A stretch of 64,000 nt of DNA. Origin: Moellerella wisconsensis ATCC 35017. Lineage in GTDB: Bacteria > Pseudomonadota > Gammaproteobacteria > Enterobacterales > Enterobacteriaceae. A model generated the notes under the pieces. That model did not search any database. It was not told the origin of the DNA and was given only the letters and a program-made list of their open reading frames with translations. Shown here one piece after another: positions 20,453-28,457 of this stretch (position 1 is its first letter; each line of letters starts with the position of its first letter). The translations under genes and the position numbers were made by a program. The stretch covers positions 310,001 to 374,000 of the forward strand of contig NZ_LGAA01000026.1 of NCBI RefSeq assembly GCF_001294465.1. Reading direction: 5' to 3'.

Positions 20453-21987
20453 TGGCAGCTGCTTCATTATACTCACGCCAATGGCCACGATTGCTGTTGG
20501 CGTTAATTTTCGGAGCCAGTGGAACGCTGGCTTTTTCTCCTTTTGACTTCTGGCCGGCGGCAATTGTTTCGTTATCTGCCCTGCTGTGCTTAACCTTACA
20601 ACGCACCACTAAACAAGCATTCAATATTGCGTTTTGCTGGGGATTCGGCTTATTTGGTAGCGGTGTTAATTGGGTTTATGTCAGCATTGCTGATTTTGGC
20701 GGTATGCCCACCGCGGTTAACGTACTGCTGGTTATCTTACTGGCTGCTTATTTAGCTCTTTATCCGGCGTTGTTTGGGGCATTACTGAATAAATTCTTTC
20801 CTAAAACAACCGTTTATCGATTAGTTTTCGCTGCGCCCGTAATCTGGCAACTCACTGAATGGCTACGCGGTTGGGTATTAACTGGCTTTCCGTGGTTGCA
20901 ATTCGGCTATAGTCAAATTGATGGTCCATTAAAAGGACTGGCGCCAATTGTTGGCGTAGAAATGATAACCCTGCTGTTAATGGTTATTAGTGGGTTAATT
21001 GTGTTTTCCCTCGCTCAGCGTCGGTTTATCGCGCTAGGGATTGCCGCCCTATTATTATTGCTACCGCTAAGCGTTAAACAACTTCAGTGGTATACGCCTA
21101 TTAATGAGAAAACCCGTGAAATCGTGCTTATCCAAGGCAATATTCCCCAATCATTAAAATGGGATCCTGAATTTCTCGATAAAACTAAACAGATTTATAT
21201 TCAGCTCTCTCTGCCCTATATCGGTAAAGCATCGACCATTATTTGGCCTGAATCTGCGGTTCCTACTTCTGAAGCTGATAGCCAAGCCTGGCTACAGTCT
21301 CTTGACACCTTGCTGCGAACTGAAAATACGCGTTTAGTTACCGGAATTGTTGATGTACAACAACAGGCAGAAGGTGGCTATAAATTTTATAACAGTATTA
21401 TAGTGTTAGGCGAAAAAACACCTTATCGCTATCTCTCTCAAGACCGCTATAACAAACATCATTTAGTGCCTTTTGGCGAGTTTGTACCGCTTGAGGATCT
21501 GCTACGCCCTATTGCTCCATTCTTTAATCTGCCCATGTCCGGTTTTAGCCGAGGTGATTATCAGCAAGCACAGCTGATAGCGGGTAACATGCGGCTTACT
21601 GCGGCAATTTGCTACGAAATTATTTTGGGTCAACAAGTTAGAGATAACTTTAAACCTGATACCGATTATTTACTGACTATTTCCAATGATGCATGGTTTG
21701 GGCGCTCAATTGGGCCATGGCAGCATTTCCAGATGGCAAGAATGCGAGCACTTGAGCTAGGCCGTCCATTATTGCGCGCTACTAATAATGGGATCACTGC
21801 GTTCATTCGCCCAGATGGGTCTATCCAAGCACAATTACCTCAATTTGAAGCCGCCGCACTCTCAGCACAAGTCACGCCAACCCAGGGTTTAACTCCTTAT
21901 GCCCGTTGGAGTCACTGGCCATTATGGATTGTGGTCGTCTTATTCGGTGCCATCGCCTTGATTGCTGGGCGAAAATACCGCCGCTAA
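20452..21987 (+). CDS. lnt: Apolipoprotein N-acyltransferase
   Basis: 511 residues (E. coli 512). Inner-membrane enzyme that adds the third acyl chain to lipoproteins. About six N-terminal membrane segments (10-210) precede a nitrilase-like periplasmic domain carrying the Glu of IIWPESAVP, the Lys/Glu region of [13 protein letters not shown] and the catalytic Cys of [11 protein letters not shown] final membrane helix lies at about 487-507. The start codon overlaps the corC stop by one base (TAATG). Confidence 0.96.
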   Translation: MAAASLYSRQWPRLLLALIFGASGTLAFSPFDFWPAAIVSLSALLCLTLQRTTKQAFNIAFCWGFGLFGSGVNWVYVSIADFGGMPTAVNVLLVILLAAYLALYPALFGALLNKFFPKTTVYRLVFAAPVIWQLTEWLRGWVLTGFPWLQFGYSQIDGPLKGLAPIVGVEMITLLLMVISGLIVFSLAQRRFIALGIAALLLLLPLSVKQLQWYTPINEKTREIVLIQGNIPQSLKWDPEFLDKTKQIYIQLSLPYIGKASTIIWPESAVPTSEADSQAWLQSLDTLLRTENTRLVTGIVDVQQQAEGGYKFYNSIIVLGEKTPYRYLSQDRYNKHHLVPFGEFVPLEDLLRPIAPFFNLPMSGFSRGDYQQAQLIAGNMRLTAAICYEIILGQQVRDNFKPDTDYLLTISNDAWFGRSIGPWQHFQMARMRALELGRPLLRATNNGITAFIRPDGSIQAQLPQFEAAALSAQVTPTQGLTPYARWSHWPLWIVVVLFGAIALIAGRKYRR

Positions 21988-22004
21988 ATTTTCGTGCAGA
22001 TCAA

Positions 22005-22046
22005 AAAAGCCTGCCATGGAATAGATATTCTCCATGGCAGGCTTTT
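22005..22046. terminator. Bidirectional terminator, lnt / scsD
   Basis: Perfect 16-bp stem (AAAAGCCTGCCATGGA and its complement) with a 10-nt loop, A- and T-tracts on both sides. It lies between lnt and the converging scs operon. Confidence 0.92.
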
Positions 22047-22086
22047 CAATATTATGCCTAAAATAGTTAGCTATCGATGGCTTAAA

Positions 22087-22587
22087 TCATAGGGCGGCCA
22101 GCAATAAGCGCGCTTTTAGTCCCCAATAACTGGTCCAGCCAGAAGTAAAACTGACCATTTCACCATGATCAATAATCATAAAACTCGGCGTGGCACTCAC
22201 GGCAGCTAAGGCTGATATTTGGCCATCTATATCATTGATCACAGGAAAATTAAGCCCTTTTTTGTGCATTCCCTGCAATAATCGCTGACTATCGCCAGAG
22301 CGGAGCGCCACTGAAATTACCGGCACGCCCGCCGCGGCTAGCTCAGCCACCATAGGTGAGGTCATTTTACACACCCCGCACCATGTCGCCCAAAAGTAGA
22401 CTAAAATCGGTTTATCTCGGCTTAACTGTGCCAATGAAACAGATTCGCCATTAGCTAACGTCATCGGGGCTAATAGCTGCGGAGCAAGATGAGCCGGTTT
22501 GCGCCACCAGTCCATAGCAGTAGTGGCGATAAAAATTATCACCACCAGCACAATAATCTCTTTCAACCATTTTCTTAGTCGGGTCAT
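22087..22587 (-). CDS. scsD: ScsD, membrane-anchored thioredoxin-like protein
   Basis: 166 residues: a short basic N-terminus, one membrane anchor (about 9-25), then a periplasmic thioredoxin fold with Cys70-Gly-Val-Cys73 in FWATWCGVCK and a cis-Pro in ATPSFMII. Last gene of scsABCD; ScsD proteins belong to the 'suppressor of copper sensitivity' redox set. The redox partner is not proven; transfer of reducing power from ScsB is plausible. It follows scsC by 8 bp. Confidence 0.88.
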   Translation of the reverse strand: MTRLRKWLKEIIVLVVIIFIATTAMDWWRKPAHLAPQLLAPMTLANGESVSLAQLSRDKPILVYFWATWCGVCKMTSPMVAELAAAGVPVISVALRSGDSQRLLQGMHKKGLNFPVINDIDGQISALAAVSATPSFMIIDHGEMVSFTSGWTSYWGLKARLLLAAL

Positions 22588-22595
22588 GAGATTAA

Positions 22596-23339
22596 TTATT
22601 TAACTTTTGCCAATTGCTGCTTAACAATCTGCTCCAACTGCTGCTGATCGATAGCACCGGGGATCATTTCTTCCCCTACTAACGTTGCAGGCGTCCCCTG
22701 AACGCCTAATTTCTCGGCTAATTGTAAATTATTTTTGACGGTCAATTTACTTTTATCATTCGCCACCAACGTCTCATTACCCGTCGCTTTTAATGCTTGT
22801 TTAATATTATCTTCGGTCAGCATGCCTTGTTTTTGCATCAATTTTTGATGTAATTTTTGAAATGCCTCAGGGTTTTGCTCCCACAGAGTTAAAACTAATT
22901 GAGATGACTCTAATGACGTCTGCCCCTTGAACGGTAACGGTTTTATCACCACGGCTACTTCTGGATATTTTTTAACAATCTCTTCCAATTGTGGATCAAA
23001 GCGTTTGCAATACGGGCAGTTATAATCGGTAAAGCTCACTAAGACTAATTTGGCATCTTTGGCGCCAATACGAGGGCTGGCGGGATCGTTAAATAGTGCA
23101 TTATGTTCTGCTTTGATCGTATCTTGCACTTGAGCCTGTTGTTTCTCAAATTGTTTAGCCTGCAATGCTTGGATAGCCTCTTCCAGAATTTCTGGATTTT
23201 TAATCAACGTATCACGCACTAATTCACGCACTTGTGCTTCCTGATCTGCCGATAATGGGGCAGCTTGTACGCCCATACTGACTGCGCCTAAACTTAGGGT
23301 GAATGATGAAAGTAATATTGCTAGCAGTGTTTTTTTCAT
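22596..23339 (-). CDS. scsC: ScsC, periplasmic disulfide isomerase, probably trimeric
   Basis: 247 residues. Signal peptide of about 26 residues ending VQA, a helical charged stalk (about 33-80, QVRELVRDTLIKNPE onward) and a DsbA-fold domain with Cys108-Pro-Tyr-Cys111 and cis-Pro in GTPATLVG. The long stalk is the feature that makes the Proteus mirabilis ScsC a flexible trimeric disulfide isomerase, so the same assembly is likely here. Its ATG overlaps the end of scsB by 4 bp. It should be kept reduced by ScsB. Confidence 0.9.
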   Translation of the reverse strand: MKKTLLAILLSSFTLSLGAVSMGVQAAPLSADQEAQVRELVRDTLIKNPEILEEAIQALQAKQFEKQQAQVQDTIKAEHNALFNDPASPRIGAKDAKLVLVSFTDYNCPYCKRFDPQLEEIVKKYPEVAVVIKPLPFKGQTSLESSQLVLTLWEQNPEAFQKLHQKLMQKQGMLTEDNIKQALKATGNETLVANDKSKLTVKNNLQLAEKLGVQGTPATLVGEEMIPGAIDQQQLEQIVKQQLAKVK

Positions 23340-25441
23340 TTCTCGGCTCCTTGCGCCTGATTGGCCGTCGATACCTGATTTAAGGTCGATGCCTGATTTA
23401 AAACGGATAAAAGCTCTTCTCGATCAAGCAATGTAGATAATATTTTGCCTTCTTTAATTGCAGTACCATAAATTTGGTTAAACGGCACCGCAACCTGTCC
23501 ACGTTGTTGTAAAAATTGATTAATTTCAGCTGACGGTTTAGTCCAATCGCCTCGTAACGCTACCACATCTGGCGCACTTAATGCTTGTTGAACGTCGTCT
23601 CGCAGCAATACATTATATTTATTCGCCTTACAGGTAACGCACCAGTCGGCGGTGACATCAACAAAAACCCGTTTGTTCGCAGATAATGCCTGATCGATAG
23701 CAGCTTGTGTCAATGGCTGCCAGTTAATGCTATCTCGAACCAACGAGCGATTGGTCGCCGAATTATCGCTATAAGTTGACCATGCAAAGCCCGCGGCCAG
23801 TAGACTAAATAAAAGAAAAGTCATTGCCGCTACTCGATAACCATAATGCTTCGCAATAAAAATTAATAAAACTAACAATAGTATAATGGCAATAATTAAC
23901 GAGTAGATATATCCGATATGCGCGCTCATTAAGCTAATTAGCCATAAGCACGAAATCAACATCATCGCCCCCAGTACTGCACGCAAGATATTCATCCAGC
24001 GACCGGGTTTAGGAAGAAGCCGGGCCACCGCAGGGAAGGCGGCAATTAATAACCATGGCAAGCTCATTCCTATCCCTAAGGCAGTAAATATTAGCCATAA
24101 TTCTGCGATAGGTGCAGCTAATGCAAATGCGACCGCAGTACCCAAAAAAGGCGCGGAGCATGGGGTCGCTAATAATGTGGCAAAAACGCCCTGCCAAAAA
24201 TGACCGGCATTACCTTGCCCGCCCAACGTCGCTAGACGAGTATTGGTTTTACTGCCTAAGTTTATTTCAAATAATCCCAGTAAATTGGCACTAAATAGCG
24301 CAGTTACTAGCACCATAAAGCCGATAAACCAAGGATTTTGGAACTGTATTCCCCAGCCAATCACCTGCTGCCCAGCCCGGAGTAACGTCATAAACAGCGC
24401 TAACAGCCAGAAAGAGGCTAAAATTCCTGAGGACGAAAGTAAAAACTGGCGCCGAATTGTCTGCTGTTGGCCTTGCGGCACATACAGAATTGATCCCAAT
24501 TTCATCGCTAATACCGGCAATACGCATGGCATTAGATTCAATATTAAGCCGCCTAATAGCGCAAAGGCGACCATTTGCCACAAAGGAATAGCAGCTAACG
24601 AAGACGTCGAAGTATTTATCTGGGTGACATTACCGCCATGCGGTGTAATTTGCTGTTTAATCTGCTGAGAAACCCCATGATCAACAACTACAAAAGAGAG
24701 CGTTTCTCCGCTAAGATCTGGCGCGCTATCCCCCCAATCATCAGTAACATCAATAATCGCGGTTAATGTCTGTGCTGAACTATTTATTTTCGGCACACTC
24801 AGTGCGGTACCCTCGGGATAATCAATAAATAGCTCGGGCTGTTGCCACGACAACTCATTGGTTTTATTTAAGTTAATGACCAATTGATTACCAGTAAATC
24901 CTACTGTTGCCTGCTCAACTAATCCTTTTTCAGCCGGAACTGTGCCTTTAGCTTGATTAAATAACCATGCAAAATCGGCCGGTGCCGATTGGGTAAGATC
25001 TAGCTCAAAAGGATAATCAGTCAATACACAAACATTACTGCACGTTGATAAGGTTAATACGCCCGCTAATGATTTCAGTGATTCTGAAACCTTGAGTTCG
25101 ATAGGCAGACTGACATCGCCAGAATAGCCTTGGGTAGAAATACCGGCCACATCAAAACGATGAGGGGTCGGCCAAAACCATTGGCTGGCTTCAACCGGTG
25201 ATTGCCATTTAATTTCAGGCGCGATCCCACCTTCACCCGGCGAGCGCCAATAGGTTTTCCATCCCTGAGCTAATTTAATATCCAGCAATAATTCAATATG
25301 CCCATTAATAGGCGCAGATGATAATAAGCGAACAGCGGCATGAGAATTATTTTTTTCTGTTAACCAACCACTGTCTGCCGCGTGCAGGTTAATCGAAAAA
25401 AATATGATAACAGTTAAAAACGAATTAATAATAAAACGCAT
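23336..25441 (-). CDS. scsB: ScsB, DsbD-like electron transporter
   Basis: 701 residues. A signal peptide (about 1-21), a large periplasmic beta-rich domain (to about 280), a DsbD/CcdA membrane domain of about eight segments with redox cysteines in LNLMPCVLPV and LLATPCSAPF, and a C-terminal thioredoxin domain with Cys601-Val-Thr-Cys604. It passes electrons from the cytoplasm to ScsC. ATG at 25441 has GGAGG at proper spacing and begins a good signal peptide; an upstream TTG is less likely. The C-terminal tail carries three 6-residue repeats (LNQAST, LNQVST, ANQAQG). Confidence 0.92.
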   Translation of the reverse strand: MRFIINSFLTVIIFFSINLHAADSGWLTEKNNSHAAVRLLSSAPINGHIELLLDIKLAQGWKTYWRSPGEGGIAPEIKWQSPVEASQWFWPTPHRFDVAGISTQGYSGDVSLPIELKVSESLKSLAGVLTLSTCSNVCVLTDYPFELDLTQSAPADFAWLFNQAKGTVPAEKGLVEQATVGFTGNQLVINLNKTNELSWQQPELFIDYPEGTALSVPKINSSAQTLTAIIDVTDDWGDSAPDLSGETLSFVVVDHGVSQQIKQQITPHGGNVTQINTSTSSLAAIPLWQMVAFALLGGLILNLMPCVLPVLAMKLGSILYVPQGQQQTIRRQFLLSSSGILASFWLLALFMTLLRAGQQVIGWGIQFQNPWFIGFMVLVTALFSANLLGLFEINLGSKTNTRLATLGGQGNAGHFWQGVFATLLATPCSAPFLGTAVAFALAAPIAELWLIFTALGIGMSLPWLLIAAFPAVARLLPKPGRWMNILRAVLGAMMLISCLWLISLMSAHIGYIYSLIIAIILLLVLLIFIAKHYGYRVAAMTFLLFSLLAAGFAWSTYSDNSATNRSLVRDSINWQPLTQAAIDQALSANKRVFVDVTADWCVTCKANKYNVLLRDDVQQALSAPDVVALRGDWTKPSAEINQFLQQRGQVAVPFNQIYGTAIKEGKILSTLLDREELLSVLNQASTLNQVSTANQAQGAEK
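23355..23408. repeat. Three 18-bp tandem repeats in the 3' end of scsB
   Basis: Units on the + strand: GCCTGATTGGCCGTCGAT, ACCTGATTTAAGGTCGAT and GCCTGATTTAAAACGGAT. They encode the C-terminal LNQ(A/V)ST-type hexapeptides of ScsB, beyond the thioredoxin domain. Confidence 0.85.
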
Positions 25442-25490
25442 GGTTTCCTCCAAAGTTAAAATCCATTAATTAATTGAATTTAATGGGTTT

Positions 25491-25892
25491 CTAATCTCGA
25501 AGGTTACAAAATTGGAGGTGCAGCCGAACCCGGGGGGGTGGATATTTATCACTGCGTTGTTTGGCGCGACGCGGAAAACGATAACAGAGTAAAGTTAATG
25601 CCGCCAAAGTAAAGTACCAGATAAATAAAGGTTCTAAAGCGAGGGGAAATAAAGGCAATAACGACTTAGCGCTGAGTTCACAAATAGAAATTTTACCGTT
25701 GTCATTATAGCCAGATGCGTGTGATTGAATTGATTCTACGGGCAAGAAAAGACTGCCCGAGACGACTGGCGATGATAAGTGATGATGGGACAATCGTTCA
25801 CCTAGCGCTCGCTGATTGAGGCAAAATAGCACCATCAGACAAAGCAAAATAGCTAATACTTTTCCTTTCGCTAACGCCATGCTGCTATTCAT
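25491..25892 (-). CDS. scsA: ScsA-like small membrane protein
   Basis: 133 residues, first gene of the scs operon. Hydrophobic segment about 11-27 (signal or anchor), a periplasmic stretch with HHH and one Cys, a second hydrophobic segment (about 81-103), then a basic tail ending PPPRVRLHLQFCNL. The position, size and His-rich N-terminal region fit ScsA. Its molecular role is unknown; copper handling is assumed from the operon. The start could be 25892 or the ATG at 25880. The call rests mainly on context. Confidence 0.68.
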   Translation of the reverse strand: MNSSMALAKGKVLAILLCLMVLFCLNQRALGERLSHHHLSSPVVSGSLFLPVESIQSHASGYNDNGKISICELSAKSLLPLFPLALEPLFIWYFTLAALTLLCYRFPRRAKQRSDKYPPPRVRLHLQFCNLRD

Positions 25893-25925
25893 TATCTGTT
25901 AACCTAATCCTAAGCAAACCTATTA

Positions 25926-25931
25926 ATTATA
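25926..25931 (-). promoter_or_regulatory. Probable scsA -10 element
   Basis: A perfect TATAAT on the minus strand, 34 bp upstream of the scsA ATG. No good -35 lies 16-18 bp further upstream; that position falls in the first unit of the 22-bp repeat array, so activation by a bound protein is possible. Confidence 0.5.
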
Positions 25932-25940
25932 GGGGATTTT

Positions 25941-26028
25941 ATCCGTAACTTGGCACATATCAAATCGTAGCTTCGCGCGTATAAAATCATAACTTAGCGC
26001 ATCTAGTATCGTACTTAGCACAATTTAG
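25941..26028. repeat. Four degenerate 22-bp tandem repeats upstream of scsA
   Basis: Units start at 25941, 25964, 25986 and 26008 with cores CCGTAACTTGGCACA, CGTAGCTTCGCGCG, CATAACTTAGCGCA and CGTACTTAGCACA. Shared consensus rTArCTTnGCrC. The period (22-23 bp) is about two helical turns. They lie upstream of the scsA -10. Confidence 0.75.
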
Positions 26029-26206
26029 CCGCAATATTAACGGCTAATCTTACACAGCCAATCTATTGAAACAAGCAACATCATTTAACTTTACAAAGCC
26101 AAATCGCACTCTCACACAGTAAATCTAGACAATAATGAAGGAATAACTGAACAACTCAGCCTAATTAAATTTTGTCGATTTAAAATCAACTCAGCCCACA
26201 ATATCA

Positions 26207-26258
26207 CTTTAAAACAACCGTCTATTCATCATCTTAAAACAACTGCTTATTCATCGAT
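26207..26258. repeat. 26-bp direct tandem pair
   Basis: Unit 1 begins CTTTAAAACAACCGTC, unit 2 begins CTTAAAACAACTGCTT; both end TATTCATC plus AT/GAT. The units align with one indel. Located about 65-115 bp upstream of the sigma-54-type promoter. Confidence 0.75.
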
Positions 26259-26285
26259 TGTGTCACTATTTCTATTATTCAGAAT

Positions 26286-26317
26286 AAATATTATTCCGAC
26301 TAAATATTATTCCGATT
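26286..26317. repeat. 16-bp direct tandem pair next to the gltI promoter
   Basis: AAATATTATTCCGACT followed by AAATATTATTCCGATT, 15 of 16 identical. It ends 4 bp before the TTGGCA of the -24 element. Confidence 0.85.
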
Positions 26318-26321
26318 CAAT

Positions 26322-26338
26322 TTGGCATTGAACTTGCA
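26322..26338 (+). promoter_or_regulatory. Sigma-54-type promoter for gltIJKL
   Basis: TTGGCATTGAACTTGCA has the -24 GG (26324-26325) and -12 GC (26336-26337) separated by exactly 10 bp, and matches 10 of 12 informative consensus bases (TGGCACG-N4-TTGCA). Nitrogen-linked sigma-54 control of this transporter has been described in enterics. It would give a leader of about 340 nt. I see no clear NtrC site upstream. Confidence 0.68.
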
Positions 26339-26457
26339 AAGTTATCTTACTGTGGAAGTAATAATCGTCTTAATTGCTGTTTTAATGCTCTATTATTGCC
26401 ATTTTATTGCAATTAGTTATTTTGCATTCACCACAACAGTGAATCACGAACCAAAAT

Positions 26458-26501
26458 AGTGCAGTAATAGTGCAGTAATAATACAGCAACAGTGCAATAA
26501 A
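26458..26501. repeat. Four 11-bp tandem repeats in the gltI leader
   Basis: AGTGCAGTAAT, AGTGCAGTAAT, AATACAGCAAC and AGTGCAATAAA, head to tail. The first two are identical. The array lies inside the leader expected from the sigma-54-type promoter. Confidence 0.85.
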
Positions 26502-26640
26502 TGATGAAAATCCAAGCAATATGCGAAGCAGCTCGCGAACTGAAAACAAAATGTTATCAATTAATAACAAAGTTAATTAGATTTTAACATTAACTAAACA
26601 CATATCAAATGAACAGCCGGTGATCGCCAAGGCGAGACAT

Positions 26641-26663
26641 TAGCAAACACAACAGACCACAAG
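26641..26663 (+). promoter_or_regulatory. C/A-rich GcvB-type target in the gltI leader
   Basis: The stretch TAGCAAACACAACAGACCAC and the next bases lie about 30-50 nt upstream of the gltI ATG. It is the C/A-rich type of site bound by the G/U-rich R1 segment of GcvB, which represses gltI in Salmonella. GcvB itself is not in this window. Confidence 0.55.
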
Positions 26664-26691
26664 TCTAAATGATGTTATCAAGGAGCTGTAT

Positions 26692-27585
26692 ATGCGTATG
26701 AATAAACTGATTTTATCAATGATGATACTGGGCGCAACGTGCGCAGCTCAGGCAGAAGAATTAACCGGTACATTGAAAAAAATCAAAGATAATGGAGTCA
26801 TCGTAGTTGGGCACCGTGAATCTTCAGTTCCCTTTTCTTATTATGATAATAGCCAAAAAGTCGTCGGCTACTCACAAGATTATTCAGATCAAATTGTTGC
26901 CGCAGTCAAGAAAAAGCTCGATATGCCGAACTTAGACGTTAAATTAATACCAATCACTTCACAAAATCGCATTCCGTTACTGCAAAATGGAACTTATGAT
27001 TTTGAATGTGGTTCCACTACTAATAATGCAGAAAGACAAAAACAAGCCGCCTTTTCTAATACTATCTTTGTGGTAGGTACCAGATTATTAACCAAAAATA
27101 GTTCTGGTGTAAAAGATTTTGCTGATTTAGCCGGTAAAAACGTGGTTGTTACTTCAGGAACTACCTCCGAAGTTATGCTAAATAAACTCAATGATGAGAA
27201 AAAAATGGGCATGCGCATCATCAGTACCAAAGATCATGGCGATGCTTTCCGTACTTTAGAATCTGGGCGTGCAGTCGCTTTTATGATGGATGATGCGTTG
27301 CTTGCAGGTGAACGCGCCAAAGCTAAAAAACCAGATATTTGGGAAATCGTTGGTAAACCGCAATCCGAAGAAGCTTACGGTTGCATGCTGCGCAAAGATG
27401 ACCCGCAATTTAAAACACTGGTTGATGACACCATTGCCAGCGCCCAAACTTCTGGCGTAGCCGACAAATCATATAACCGTTGGTTTGAACAACCCACACC
27501 ACCGAAAAACCTTAACTTACATTTTGCCATGTCAGATGAAATGAAAGCTCTGTTTAAACATCCAAATGATAAAGCGCTGAACTAA
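26692..27585 (+). CDS. gltI: Glutamate/aspartate-binding periplasmic protein
   Basis: 297 residues. Signal peptide about 1-22 ending AQA, then a family 3 solute-binding fold (GVIVVGHRESSVPFSYYD, ...NRIPLLQNGTYDFECGSTTNNAERQ). It delivers glutamate and aspartate to GltJKL. AGGAG lies 6 nt before the first ATG, which is preferred over the ATG two codons later. It is followed by a 130-bp gap with a terminator-like hairpin, so gltI may be made in excess over the membrane genes. Confidence 0.95.
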   Translation: MRMNKLILSMMILGATCAAQAEELTGTLKKIKDNGVIVVGHRESSVPFSYYDNSQKVVGYSQDYSDQIVAAVKKKLDMPNLDVKLIPITSQNRIPLLQNGTYDFECGSTTNNAERQKQAAFSNTIFVVGTRLLTKNSSGVKDFADLAGKNVVVTSGTTSEVMLNKLNDEKKMGMRIISTKDHGDAFRTLESGRAVAFMMDDALLAGERAKAKKPDIWEIVGKPQSEEAYGCMLRKDDPQFKTLVDDTIASAQTSGVADKSYNRWFEQPTPPKNLNLHFAMSDEMKALFKHPNDKALN

Positions 27586-27672
27586 TTAAAAAATTAGACT
27601 GACTAAAATAAATATGGGGTAGTACTGGCAGTACTTATCGCGAGGCGGTCGTTCCCCGCCTCGCATATTTTT
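27586..27672 (+). ncRNA. sroC: SroC-like RNA region between gltI and gltJ
   Basis: The gap contains a hairpin AGTACT-GGC-AGTACT (27621-27635) and a strong terminator-like hairpin GCGAGGCGG/CCGCCTCGC (27640-27664) followed by ATATTTTT. In E. coli and Salmonella the decay fragment SroC comes from exactly this place and acts as a sponge for GcvB. The position and 3' structure support a homologue; the primary sequence match was not tested. The 5' end is not known and may lie in the end of gltI. Confidence 0.6.
27640..27672 (+). terminator. Terminator/attenuator between gltI and gltJ
   Basis: 9-bp perfect stem, 7-nt loop and T-rich tail. As gltJ follows 44 bp later without an obvious promoter, read-through must be partial. 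Confidence 0.78.
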
Positions 27673-27715
27673 GCCGGTTATTGGGGCTAAATTTATAACC
27701 CACAGGGAGTTGCAT

Positions 27716-28456
27716 ATGTCTATTGATTGGAACTGGGGGATATTCTTACAGGATGCTCCATTTGGTAATACTACCTATTTAGGCTGGTTAATCTCCGGTT
27801 TTGAAGTCACTGTCACACTGTCGATTTGCGCATGGATTATTGCTTTTCTGGTGGGCTCATTTTTCGGGATTTTACGTACTGTACCCAATAAATCTGTAGC
27901 AATGATTGGCACGATATATGTCGAGTTATTTCGTAACGTTCCGCTAATTGTACAATTTTTCGCTTGGTATTTAGTGGTTCCAGAACTGCTTCCTGAATCT
28001 CTCGGGGACTGGTTTAAAGGCGAACTCAATCCTAATATTCAATTCTTTGTTTCATCAACATTATGCCTAGGCTTATTTACCGCAGCCCGCATGACAGAGC
28101 AAGTTCGTGCCGCGATTCAATCACTACCACGAGGACAAAAAAGTGCTGGCCTCGCCATAGGTCTAACATTACCGCAAACATATCGCTATGTATTACTGCC
28201 TAATGCCTACCGGGTTATTTTGCCGCCAATGACCTCTGAAATGCTCAATTTGGTCAAAAACTCTGCGATTGCATCCACCATTGGATTAGTCGATATGGCA
28301 GCACAAGCTAACAAATTACTCGATTACTCTTCTCATGCTTGGGAATCATTTACCGCTATCACCTTAGGCTATGTCGGCATTAATCTAGTCATTATGCTGT
28401 TAATGCATTTAGTTGAACGCAAAGTGCGGTTACCTGGCTCCACCGGAGGGCGCTGA
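27716..28456 (+). CDS. gltJ: Glutamate/aspartate ABC transporter permease GltJ
   Basis: 246 residues, near-identical in layout to E. coli GltJ ([20 protein letters not shown]). About five membrane segments, with the EAA-type loop around [23 protein letters not shown] at 27716 has a GGGAG ribosome site. It forms the membrane channel with GltK. gltK starts 2 bp after its stop. Confidence 0.95.
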   Translation: MSIDWNWGIFLQDAPFGNTTYLGWLISGFEVTVTLSICAWIIAFLVGSFFGILRTVPNKSVAMIGTIYVELFRNVPLIVQFFAWYLVVPELLPESLGDWFKGELNPNIQFFVSSTLCLGLFTAARMTEQVRAAIQSLPRGQKSAGLAIGLTLPQTYRYVLLPNAYRVILPPMTSEMLNLVKNSAIASTIGLVDMAAQANKLLDYSSHAWESFTAITLGYVGINLVIMLLMHLVERKVRLPGSTGGR

Positions 28457-28457
28457 T

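Larger units (their letters stand above)
25893..26691. other. scsA-gltI divergent gap, repeat-rich
   Basis: About 800 bp with no convincing gene. It holds the scs promoter side, four separate tandem-repeat families (25941, 26207, 26286, 26458), a sigma-54-type promoter (26322-26338) and the long gltI leader with a GcvB-like target. A 62-codon hydrophobic frame on the minus strand (26382-26570) overlaps the repeats and is not called. Confidence 0.7.

Noticed and set aside
24009-24668. Several antisense frames inside scsB, on both strands
   Set aside because: They are shadows of the scsB codon pattern; no ribosome sites or family features.
25941-26028. CRISPR array
   Set aside because: Units are 22 bp, degenerate and directly adjacent; there are no constant repeats with unique spacers and no cas genes.
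26382-26570. 62-codon hydrophobic frame on the minus strand
   Set aside because: Its hydrophobic run is the translation of the 11-bp repeat array and A/T-rich leader; no ribosome site.
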